Source: UBA10364 sp049611965 (GTDB taxonomy: Bacteria; Bacteroidota; Bacteroidia; Flavobacteriales; Schleiferiaceae). From it: a stretch of DNA of 43,869 nt. Of the stretch, positions 23,587 through 30,809 are shown one piece after another. Under the pieces are notes generated by a model. The model did no database searches, was not told the origin of the DNA, and saw nothing but the letters and a program-made list of their open reading frames with translations. The stretch spans positions 1-43,869 of the forward strand of contig JBMZBC010000015.1 of assembly GCA_049611965.1 (NCBI GenBank), read 5' to 3'. The position numbers were made by a program, and so were the translations under genes. Position 1 is the stretch's first letter, and the number at the start of each line of letters is the position of its first letter.

Positions 23587-26136
23587 GTGGTTAGGAGGCT
23601 TACGATTCTGCTTTTTTTGCTCACATGTTGTGCACCATTTTCGGGTAGCGCACAGGACAGACCTATTGCCTATACCGCCGAAGATTCAATCGTCAGTAAC
23701 ACCGAAGAGGGTACTGTAGAATTGTTCAATAATGTGAATATTGTTTTCGGTGAAACAACCCTTCAAGCCGGTTACGCCAAGATTTATTGGAAAGACCAAT
23801 TGGTAGAGGCCAAAGGCTACAAACTACCTTCAGGAGAGATGACGCAACAACCGGTATTTGTCGAAAGTGGCAAAACCTTTTACTTAAGTGAGATCCGGTA
23901 TAATTGGTCCACTGAAAAGGCTAAAATCAAAGCCCTATTAACACAGGAAGGGGAAAACTTTTTGAACGGTGATGCCGTAAAAAAAGTTGATTCTAATACG
24001 CTCTACATGGCGGGTACAGGATTTACCACATGTTCGCATGAAGAACCGCACTTTCAGATTAAAACGGGTAAGAGTAAAGTGGTGATGGGTGAACGTATTA
24101 TCACAGGTCCTGCACATTTTGAGTTCTTTGGAATTCCAACGCCACTAGTTATCCCGTACGGGTATTTCCCAACAAATATTGAAAAACCAGATATTGCAGG
24201 ACTGCTCATGCCTTCCTTTCAGAACTCTCCGACACAAGGTCTTGGTCTGGTAAACGGCGGATGGTACTTTCCCATTAATGACTACATGAACGTGGAACTA
24301 CGCGGAGACATCTACCTCAGGGGTTCGTGGGCATTGGCAGCAACAACGAACTACAAAAAGCGCTATAAGTATTCTGGAAACTTCAGCTACAGTTTTCGAA
24401 ATGTAAAACGGGGATTAAAAATATACGAGCCTTTTGGGCGTTACTCGGAATCGAACAACTTTAGCATCAAATGGTCCCACAACCAAGACCCAAAAGCGCA
24501 TCCAACGCGGAAGTTTAACGCGCGAATCAATCTACAAAACCCCAACTTCTTCAAGAACGCTGCTAATGCAGAAGATTTGATGAATGGGACGATGACTACC
24601 ACGAACAATACAATGAATTCCAGCATTACCTACAATCAAAAATTTGGTCGAGCGAATCTAACAGTCAGCGGGAATCACAGTCAGAACAACGGTACCCAAA
24701 GCTTTACGACTAATCTACCGAAAGCCTCTCTCAATGTTCCTCGTTTCTTCCCCTTGAAGACCAACGACGGCAAGAGCCAATGGTACGACAAGGTGGGTAT
24801 GAACTATAGCTCAGTGGCCGAAGGTAGGGTGAAGGGTAATTTGGGAACCATCGCCACAGACTTGGATAGTACAGCGGGATACGATTTTAGCGATGTACTT
24901 AGAGAATACGGTCAATACGGCGTGAAGCACACCACGAGTCTAAGTACAAACGGAAAAATTCTTAAGTACATCACCTTTAACCCAAGTGCAAATTATACCG
25001 AGCGCTGGTACTTTCAGCAGTATGATTATGCCTTCGACAGCACGTTAAACAAGGCATCAGTCGTAGATACCATCAATGGGTTTCAAGCGGTCAGAGATTT
25101 TGGGGTGAGCGCCTCGATGAACACTAAGATTTATGGAACCTTTCAAATTAACAAGGGACCTGTCAAAGCGGTACGTCACATGATTACACCTAGGGCAAGC
25201 TTAAACTACCGCCCTGATTTCGGCGATCCATTCTGGGGGTACTACCAAACCTTTGTGGATACGCTCGATAATCAGCTTTATTACAACCGATACACAGGAT
25301 TTTTATACGGTTCACCGGGTAGGGGGTCGAACGGTTCGATCTCTTTGAACCTCGACAACAATGTGGAAGCTAAGATGGTGGCCCGGGGCGATACAACCGG
25401 AGAATTGACTAAGGTGAAACTCTTGGAGCGTTTTAATTTCAGCACGAATTATAATCTGGCAGCCCAAGACGGCTACAATTGGAACATCGTGCGTCTTACG
25501 GCGCAGAGTTCCTTATTCAATAAGAAGTTAAGACTAAGCTATCAGGGGCAATTTGATCCGTACAGTTATACCGAGGAAGGGGATAGACAGCCCATTTTAG
25601 CAGCCCGTGAAGGGCAGGGGCTAATGGTTCACCGCACTTCTCAATTCTCTGCAAGTACTTCTTTGAAGAGCAACCGAGACAACCGTCGCGATGCAGTCGT
25701 GCCTGAGCAGCGAGGCGGCAGTTTCACCCAAGGGGATATTGACTATTACCGCTACGACGGTTTGGTACCATTACGCCAAGATTGGGATATTAGATTGAAC
25801 TATGACGTACGCTTTGTTACGCAAGTGGAAGCAGGAGAGGAAGGCAGTGAACGACCCCTGTTTGTCAATGAGTTTGCTGCCCACTCTTTGAGCATGTCTG
25901 GGAGTTACCGCCCGACGGATAATTGGAGCATTAATTATAGAACAGGTATTGACTTTGCAGAACGTAGTATCGCCTTTACAAATATCAATGCTGTTCGCGA
26001 TCTGCACTGTTGGGAAATGCGTTTCACCTGGGTGCCTTTTGGTTCGACCCGTTCTTACATGGTTGGGATCAATTTAAAGAATCAACAATTCCGTCAAGTA
26101 AAAGCGCAGCGTCGCCGCACGGCTATCGACTTCTAG
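23587..26136 (+). CDS. LptD-like outer-membrane LPS assembly protein
   Basis: The 849-residue protein has a signal peptide (MVRRLTILLFLLTCCAPF), an OstA/LptA-like domain (about residues 28-130, with VELFNNVNIVFGETTLQAGY) and a long beta-barrel region rich in alternating aromatic strands, containing the LptD-like stretch GYFPTNIEKPDIAGLLMPSF near residue 195. LptD inserts lipopolysaccharide into the outer leaflet of the outer membrane. Bacteroidota versions are divergent, hence no firm symbol. The start is a GTG at 23587, supported by the signal peptide and by the promoter box upstream; no in-frame ATG lies before it. It ends in CTAG, sharing these four bases with the stop codon of the converging glutamine amidotransferase gene. 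Confidence 0.87.
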   Translation: MVRRLTILLFLLTCCAPFSGSAQDRPIAYTAEDSIVSNTEEGTVELFNNVNIVFGETTLQAGYAKIYWKDQLVEAKGYKLPSGEMTQQPVFVESGKTFYLSEIRYNWSTEKAKIKALLTQEGENFLNGDAVKKVDSNTLYMAGTGFTTCSHEEPHFQIKTGKSKVVMGERIITGPAHFEFFGIPTPLVIPYGYFPTNIEKPDIAGLLMPSFQNSPTQGLGLVNGGWYFPINDYMNVELRGDIYLRGSWALAATTNYKKRYKYSGNFSYSFRNVKRGLKIYEPFGRYSESNNFSIKWSHNQDPKAHPTRKFNARINLQNPNFFKNAANAEDLMNGTMTTTNNTMNSSITYNQKFGRANLTVSGNHSQNNGTQSFTTNLPKASLNVPRFFPLKTNDGKSQWYDKVGMNYSSVAEGRVKGNLGTIATDLDSTAGYDFSDVLREYGQYGVKHTTSLSTNGKILKYITFNPSANYTERWYFQQYDYAFDSTLNKASVVDTINGFQAVRDFGVSASMNTKIYGTFQINKGPVKAVRHMITPRASLNYRPDFGDPFWGYYQTFVDTLDNQLYYNRYTGFLYGSPGRGSNGSISLNLDNNVEAKMVARGDTTGELTKVKLLERFNFSTNYNLAAQDGYNWNIVRLTAQSSLFNKKLRLSYQGQFDPYSYTEEGDRQPILAAREGQGLMVHRTSQFSASTSLKSNRDNRRDAVVPEQRGGSFTQGDIDYYRYDGLVPLRQDWDIRLNYDVRFVTQVEAGEEGSERPLFVNEFAAHSLSMSGSYRPTDNWSINYRTGIDFAERSIAFTNINAVRDLHCWEMRFTWVPFGSTRSYMVGINLKNQQFRQVKAQRRRTAIDF

Positions 26137-26699
26137 GAAAGCGACTGGACCCAATTTTTCATCATCTTGAAACCTTCAACTGTGAGTATACTCTCTGGAT
26201 GGAATTGTACTGCGTAGGCGTTCTTCGTACGGTTTTCCATCACCATCGGCGCGCGGTCATTCATGGCCGTGGCGCATACTTTCCAATCTTCTGGTAACCC
26301 CTCGGCAACGATGGCCCAGCTGTGGTATAGCCCGACGGTTAGGTCCTGCACATCTTGCAGCAATAAGCTTTCTCGAATGTTTTCGAGTTCGGCTGTTCTA
26401 CCATGCATCACTCCATCTCTGTTGTATAACTTCGCTCCCGAGTGTTCTGCAAGTGCCTGCATTCCCAGGCAAATACCAAGAATGGGCATTTTTCCATAGG
26501 CGTTAGCAATGACCTCCATGAGCGTACCACTCTCTTTGGGTAAACCCGGTCCAGGACTAAGCACCAATGCGTCAAAAGCCTCGAGCGAAGGCATGATTTG
26601 GTCGTTACGAACTACCTCAACCTCCACATCCATTTTTTCTAAGTAATGGACAAGGTTGTAGGTAAAACTGTCGTAATTGTCAATGAGGAGCACCTTCAT
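26133..26699 (-). CDS. Glutamine amidotransferase, PabA/TrpG family
   Basis: This 188-residue class-I glutamine amidotransferase carries the nucleophile C77 in GICLGMQA, and H167 and E169 in QFHPES, the full catalytic triad. The N-terminus LLIDNYDSFTYNLVHYL is typical for the small subunit of anthranilate synthase and aminodeoxychorismate synthase. It supplies ammonia from glutamine to a TrpE or PabB partner that is not in this window; many such proteins serve both tryptophan and folate synthesis. The start is the ATG at 26699. It stands alone between convergent lptD-like and divergent ridA genes, so sequence alone cannot decide between TrpG and PabA. Confidence 0.9.
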   Translation of the reverse strand: MKVLLIDNYDSFTYNLVHYLEKMDVEVEVVRNDQIMPSLEAFDALVLSPGPGLPKESGTLMEVIANAYGKMPILGICLGMQALAEHSGAKLYNRDGVMHGRTAELENIRESLLLQDVQDLTVGLYHSWAIVAEGLPEDWKVCATAMNDRAPMVMENRTKNAYAVQFHPESILTVEGFKMMKNWVQSLS

Positions 26700-26742
26700 A
26701 CTGCAAATATGAGCTAAATTGAATTCTGATTAAATCAGAGTT

Positions 26743-27126
26743 ATGAAAAAAGCGATTGAAGGCAAGGGCTTGGCACCGGCCATTGGACCCTATAGTGCTG
26801 GGGTAGAGGTTGGAAATATGATTTTTACCTCGGGTCAGATTGCCATGGATCCGCATACAGGGGCGTTGGAATTGGATTCTATTGAACTAGAAACAGAGCG
26901 CGTGATGCGAAACCTACAGGCGGTACTTCTGGCAGCAGGGTCCGATTTTAATAATGTTGTGAAGACTTCGATTTTCTTAAGCAGTATGGACCATTTTCCA
27001 AAAGTGAATGAAATTTATGCACGTCATTTTAGTCCTCCCTTTCCCGCGAGAGAGACGGTCGCGGTAAAAACTTTGCCTAAAAATGTGAATGTGGAGATAT
27101 CCTGCATTGCAGTCCGTAAGAGTTAA
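26743..27126 (+). CDS. ridA: RidA family enamine/imine deaminase
   Basis: The 127-residue protein belongs to the YjgF/YER057c/UK114 family. It has the N-terminal APAIGPYSAGVEVGNMIFTSGQ and the conserved end EISCIAV. RidA hydrolyses reactive 2-aminoacrylate and similar enamines released by PLP enzymes. Full family length, with an ATG at 26743. The gene is divergent from the PabA/TrpG gene (43 bases between starts) and precedes the dihydrolipoyl dehydrogenase gene by 44 bases in the same direction. Confidence 0.93.
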   Translation: MKKAIEGKGLAPAIGPYSAGVEVGNMIFTSGQIAMDPHTGALELDSIELETERVMRNLQAVLLAAGSDFNNVVKTSIFLSSMDHFPKVNEIYARHFSPPFPARETVAVKTLPKNVNVEISCIAVRKS

Positions 27127-27170
27127 GGAATTGGGTATTAAATTGCACGCTCATTTTAAACACATCAGAA

Positions 27171-28559
27171 ATGGATTTTGACGTAATTGTAGTGGGTTCA
27201 GGCCCGGGTGGTTATGTAACCGCAATTCGCGCATCGCAGTTGGGATTGAAAACCGCTGTAGTAGAAAAAGAAAATCTAGGAGGCGTTTGTCTTAACTGGG
27301 GTTGTATCCCTACTAAAGCTCTTTTGAAGAGTGCTCAAGTATTTGAATACGTAAAGCACGCAGAAGACTTTGGTATTAAGGTGAGCGAGTACGACAAGGA
27401 TTTTAACGCTGTAGTAAACCGTTCACGTCAGGTAGCTAACGGTATGAGCGGTGGTGTCCAATTCTTGATGAAGAAAAATAAAATCACAGTTATCGACGGA
27501 TTCGGTAAGGTACAGCCCGGTAAGAAAGTGGCCATAACTGCAGAGGACGGTAAAGAGACTGTTTATTCTGCAAACCACATCATCATTGCAACCGGTGCTC
27601 GTTCGCGCGAGCTTCCTTCTTTACCACAAGACGGTAAAAAAATCATTGGTTACCGCCAAGCAATGACTTTGGACAAACAGCCAGAGAAATTGGTGGTTGT
27701 AGGTTCAGGTGCTATTGGTATTGAATTCGCTTATTTCTACAACAGCATGGGTACTGATGTAACTGTGGTGGAGTACTTGCCGAACATCGTGCCATTGGAG
27801 GATGAAGAAGTAAGCAAGCAGCTCGAGCGCACCTTTAAGAAGAGCGGCATTAAAGTAATGACGAGTTCAGAGGTAACAGGAGTAGATACTTCAGGCGACG
27901 GTTGTAAGGTCACTGTGAAAACGAAAAAAGGCGAAGAAGTGCTTGATGCTGATATCGTTTTATCTGCTGTAGGTATTGCTCCAAACGTGGAAGGTATTGG
28001 TCTAGAAGATGTTGGTATCGCTACCGATCGCGGTCGTGTTATGGTTAACGATTACTACCAAACTACTGTTCCAGGATACTATGCTATCGGTGATATCGTA
28101 AAAGGACCGGCATTGGCACACGTTGCTTCTGCGGAAGGTATCCTTTGTGTAGAGAAAATTGCAGGTCACAATGTGGAGCCGCTCGATTACGGCAACATCC
28201 CAGGATGTACGTATTGTTTCCCTGAAGTTGCTTCAGTAGGAATGACTGAGAAGGCAGCTAAAGAAGCGGGTTACGACCTTAAAGTAGGTAAGTTCCCATT
28301 CTCTGCTTCAGGTAAGGCATCTGCCTCAGGACACAAAGACGGTTTTATCAAGGTAATTTTTGATGCCAAGTATGGTGAACTACTAGGTGCTCACATGATT
28401 GGTTCAAACGTAACTGAGATGATCGCTGAGGCAGTCCTCGCACGTAAGCTTGAGACTACGGGTCACGAAATCCTAAAAGCTGTTCACCCACACCCAACCC
28501 TCAGTGAGGCGTTTATGGAGGCGACAGCAGCAGCTTACGACGAGGTAATCCATTTGTAA
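27171..28559 (+). CDS. lpdA: Dihydrolipoyl dehydrogenase
   Basis: This is the 462-residue E3 flavoenzyme of 2-oxoacid dehydrogenase and glycine cleavage complexes; it reoxidises dihydrolipoamide with NAD+. The FAD motif GSGPGGY (9-15), the redox disulfide C40/C45 in GGVCLNWGCIPTK, the NAD-binding VVGSGAIGIEF near residue 180, the second FAD motif YYAIGDIV near 305 and the C-terminal dimer motif HPHPTLSEAF, with its active-site histidine, are all present. The start is the ATG at 27171. The gene is followed by a clear terminator. E1/E2 genes are not in the window, so it is a stand-alone copy probably shared between complexes. Confidence 0.96.
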   Translation: MDFDVIVVGSGPGGYVTAIRASQLGLKTAVVEKENLGGVCLNWGCIPTKALLKSAQVFEYVKHAEDFGIKVSEYDKDFNAVVNRSRQVANGMSGGVQFLMKKNKITVIDGFGKVQPGKKVAITAEDGKETVYSANHIIIATGARSRELPSLPQDGKKIIGYRQAMTLDKQPEKLVVVGSGAIGIEFAYFYNSMGTDVTVVEYLPNIVPLEDEEVSKQLERTFKKSGIKVMTSSEVTGVDTSGDGCKVTVKTKKGEEVLDADIVLSAVGIAPNVEGIGLEDVGIATDRGRVMVNDYYQTTVPGYYAIGDIVKGPALAHVASAEGILCVEKIAGHNVEPLDYGNIPGCTYCFPEVASVGMTEKAAKEAGYDLKVGKFPFSASGKASASGHKDGFIKVIFDAKYGELLGAHMIGSNVTEMIAEAVLARKLETTGHEILKAVHPHPTLSEAFMEATAAAYDEVIHL

Positions 28560-28580
28560 GAAAAGGCTTTAAATAGTTTC

Positions 28581-28610
28581 AAACCGCCCCAACTATGGGG
28601 CGGTTTTTTT
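28581..28610 (+). terminator. Intrinsic terminator after lpdA
   Basis: A perfect 10-bp stem (28581-28590 with 28597-28606, six-base loop) runs into seven T. It ends the ridA-lpdA unit just before the ABC ATPase gene. Confidence 0.93.
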
Positions 28611-28623
28611 GTTACTTCCCTAT

Positions 28624-29520
28624 ATGGCACAACCACTCTTAGAATTCCAAGAACTGCGCTTCGCGTACGATGAGCTGAAATTTGATTTTGGCAACGCTAC
28701 CATTGCTCCCGGGGAGATTGTAGTGATCGTTGGTCCCTCTGGTGCTGGTAAGAGCACGTTGATGCGTCTTTTGCGTGGAGAGCTAGATCCAGGAGCTGGT
28801 AAGGTCATCATTGCCGGAAAGGAAGTGGAAACGCGCAAGAAGCGTTTGGTGCTGGATGAGACTAAGGCAGGTTGGGTTCCTCAACTCGACGATTTACAGA
28901 GCATGCTCAGTCTCGAAGACAATATCGGTCACCATATTCTTAGAATGGATCCGGAAGATAAAGAAGCACGTGTAGAAGAGCTCAAGGCTGCGATGCACTT
29001 GCAAGCCTACAGTGGTCAAAAGGTGAGAACGCTCAGCGGCGGCCAGCGTCAGCGTGTGAGTATTGCAAAGGCGATGGCAGGAAGTCCACCGGTACTATTG
29101 ATGGACGAGAGTTTAGCGCAGCTGGACTTGAGGACGAAGTCGCTCATTCTGATGGATTTCAAGGCCATGATTAAAAGAGAAGGCTGTGCCGCACTTTTGG
29201 TGCTTCACGATCCGGCCGATGCCCTATTTGTTGCTGATACGCTTTGGGTCATCCGGGGCGGAAACTTGGTACAGCAGGGGAGGCCCAATGAAATCATTGC
29301 AGAACCCGTTCATCACGAGATTGCGGGTTTGTTTGATTACATTAATGTGGTTCCAAAAGAAGTCGAGTTGCCTGGAAAGTGGCGTGATAATGGCAATCAT
29401 AAGTGGTGTTATGCACATGAGTTACCGGAATTGGACACGGATATTATAGAAACTATTCCTTTGCCAAAAGGGGAGATGCGCATCTACAATTACCAGGGCC
29501 ACCGCCTTATTTCAAAGTAG
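28624..29520 (+). CDS. Orphan ABC transporter ATP-binding protein
   Basis: The 298-residue protein is a complete ABC ATPase: Walker A GPSGAGKST (about residues 38-46), signature LSGGQRQRV near 140, Walker B VLLMDES near 160 and the H-loop VLHDPADAL near 195. The order and the C-terminal extension of about 70 residues after the ATPase core resemble import-type ATPases (PotA/FbpC-like), but no permease or binding protein is adjacent, so the substrate is unknown. The start is the ATG at 28624; a TTG at 28609 in the same frame lies within the T-run of the lpdA terminator and is rejected. The start lies only 14 bases after that terminator's T-run, so the promoter must overlap it or the gene depends on read-through. 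Confidence 0.88.
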   Translation: MAQPLLEFQELRFAYDELKFDFGNATIAPGEIVVIVGPSGAGKSTLMRLLRGELDPGAGKVIIAGKEVETRKKRLVLDETKAGWVPQLDDLQSMLSLEDNIGHHILRMDPEDKEARVEELKAAMHLQAYSGQKVRTLSGGQRQRVSIAKAMAGSPPVLLMDESLAQLDLRTKSLILMDFKAMIKREGCAALLVLHDPADALFVADTLWVIRGGNLVQQGRPNEIIAEPVHHEIAGLFDYINVVPKEVELPGKWRDNGNHKWCYAHELPELDTDIIETIPLPKGEMRIYNYQGHRLISK

Positions 29521-29527
29521 GATAATG

Positions 29528-29562
29528 AAAAACGCCCCGCTCCAAAGGAACGAGGCGTTTCA
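29528..29562. terminator. Terminator between the ABC ATPase gene and rplT
   Basis: An imperfect stem (29530-29543 with 29547-29560, seven outer pairs plus inner pairs around one mismatch and small irregularities) lies between the two converging stop codons. The T-run is on the minus-strand side, so it mainly ends the thrS-infC-rpmI-rplT operon, and may also end the plus-strand gene. Confidence 0.75.
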
Positions 29563-29581
29563 AAAGTACTCCAAAAGATTA

Positions 29582-29926
29582 TTACTTCACCTTATCAACG
29601 ATCGCTTTGAACGCTTCAGGGTGGTTCATGGCTAAATCTGCCAAAACCTTACGGTTCAATTCAATGTTCGCTTTTTTCACCTTACCCATGAATTGTGAGT
29701 AAGACATACCGTGCATACGTGCACCAGCGTTAATACGCTGAATCCACAATGCGCGGAACGTGCGTTTTTTGTTTTTACGGTCGCGGTAAGCGTACTGAAG
29801 ACCTTTCTCAACAGCATTCTTTGCTACCGTCCAAACGTTTTTGCGACGACCAAAGTACCCTTTGGCGTGCTTCATCAATTTTTTTCTGCGCTCTCTTGAA
29901 GCAACAGCATTTACTGAACGTGGCAT
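29582..29926 (-). CDS. rplT: 50S ribosomal protein L20
   Basis: L20 binds 23S rRNA early in assembly of the large subunit. The 114-residue length and the sequence MPRSVNAVASRERRKKLMK and GYFGRRKNVWTVAKNAVEKG match the family across its length. The start is the ATG at 29926. It is the last gene of the operon after rpmI, from which it is separated by 87 bases, the longest gap in the operon, which contains a 22-base near-palindrome. L20 represses its own operon in other bacteria, so a control site here would be unsurprising. Confidence 0.97.
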   Translation of the reverse strand: MPRSVNAVASRERRKKLMKHAKGYFGRRKNVWTVAKNAVEKGLQYAYRDRKNKKRTFRALWIQRINAGARMHGMSYSQFMGKVKKANIELNRKVLADLAMNHPEAFKAIVDKVK

Positions 29927-29987
29927 AAATTTTAATTTTTTTGTGAGAGGTACTTCTACTATTTCAAGAAGGTTTAGCTACCTGGCA

Positions 29988-30009
29988 CAGGGTTAATTAA
30001 TTAACTCTG
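29988..30009. repeat. 22-base near-palindrome between rpmI and rplT
   Basis: The sequence is CAGGG(TTAATTAATTAA)CTCTG, self-complementary apart from one G-T pair on the plus strand. It starts four bases after the rpmI stop codon. It could form a hairpin in the operon mRNA (control, processing) or be a protein-binding site; nothing in the sequence decides. Confidence 0.5.
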
Positions 30010-30013
30010 GGAA

Positions 30014-30211
30014 TTACTTCATTCCCAATTGATTCTTGATGTTTTTCGCATCAGAATCAGAAACCAAACCAGATTTTGTCAAACGACGCTTCTGATCAGT
30101 TGCTTTCTTGGTCAAGATGTGTGACTTGAAAGCGTGCTTTCTTTTGATCTTACCAGAGCCTGTCAGCTTAAAACGCTTCTTTGCACTGGATTTAGTTTTC
30201 ATCTTTGGCAT
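30014..30211 (-). CDS. rpmI: 50S ribosomal protein L35
   Basis: The 65-residue basic protein MPKMKTKSSAKKRFKLTGSG...is the usual L35, a small component of the large ribosomal subunit. Its length and start (ATG 30211) match the family. It lies 28 bases after infC and before rplT, the standard order infC-rpmI-rplT. Confidence 0.97.
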   Translation of the reverse strand: MPKMKTKSSAKKRFKLTGSGKIKRKHAFKSHILTKKATDQKRRLTKSGLVSDSDAKNIKNQLGMK

Positions 30212-30239
30212 GATTCAACTGTATTTATTTGGAGTAACT

Positions 30240-30782
30240 TTATTTTTTAGGAGCAATGGTGATGTTCATCTTCTTGCCGTCCATCGATGGCATGTGCTCT
30301 ACTTTTCCGTATTCTTCCAAGTCTTGAGCAAGACGCAACAACAAGATTTCTCCTTTGTCTTTAAAAACAATCGAACGTCCACGGAAGAAGACAAATGCCT
30401 TCACTTTCGCTCCGCTCTGCAAGAATTCAATGGCATGTTTCTTCTTGAATTCGTAATCATGATCTGAGGTGTTCGGTCCGAAACGAATTTCTTTAATGAC
30501 CACCTTCACAGCCTTAGCAGCAAGTTCCTTCTGCTTTTTGCGCTGGTCGTACATGAATTTGCTGTAATCGATGATTTTACACACCGGTGGGTCAGCTTTT
30601 GGCGAAATTTCCACCAAATCTAAATCCATGTCTTCTGCCATGCGCTGCGCTTGACGTGTATCGTAGACACCAGGTTCTACATTATCACCTACCAAGCGAA
30701 TTTTTGGAACGCGGATGCGTTCGTTAGTCCTGTGATTTGCGGCCAGTTTCTCTTTCGGCTGCTTTCTTTTACCTCTTCTCAG
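30240..30782 (-). CDS. infC: Translation initiation factor IF-3, probable CTG start
   Basis: IF-3 binds the 30S subunit, checks the start codon and initiator tRNA, and prevents premature subunit joining. The conserved body is complete: RVPKIRLVGDNVEPGVYDT, DLVEISPKADPPVCKIIDY and KEIRFGPNTSDHDY. Conservation continues upstream of the TTG at 30695 (ANHRTNERIRVPKIRL), so that TTG is internal. In the frame between the stop at 30797-30795 and this region there is no ATG, GTG or TTG. The only sensible start is CTG at 30782-30780, giving a 180-residue protein beginning (M)RRGKRKQPKEK. A rare start codon in infC, discriminated against by IF-3 itself, is known from Escherichia coli (AUU). thrS ends 27 bases upstream. 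Confidence 0.9.
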   Translation of the reverse strand: MRRGKRKQPKEKLAANHRTNERIRVPKIRLVGDNVEPGVYDTRQAQRMAEDMDLDLVEISPKADPPVCKIIDYSKFMYDQRKKQKELAAKAVKVVIKEIRFGPNTSDHDYEFKKKHAIEFLQSGAKVKAFVFFRGRSIVFKDKGEILLLRLAQDLEEYGKVEHMPSMDGKKMNITIAPKK

Positions 30783-30809
30783 TGTTCGGTTGTTTTAGTT
30801 AAACTTCTA

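Noticed and set aside
30240..30695. infC as a truncated 151-residue gene starting at TTG 30695
   Set aside because: The conserved IF-3 N-terminus (NERIRVPKIRL) continues upstream in the same frame, so the TTG is internal and the protein is full length with a non-standard start.
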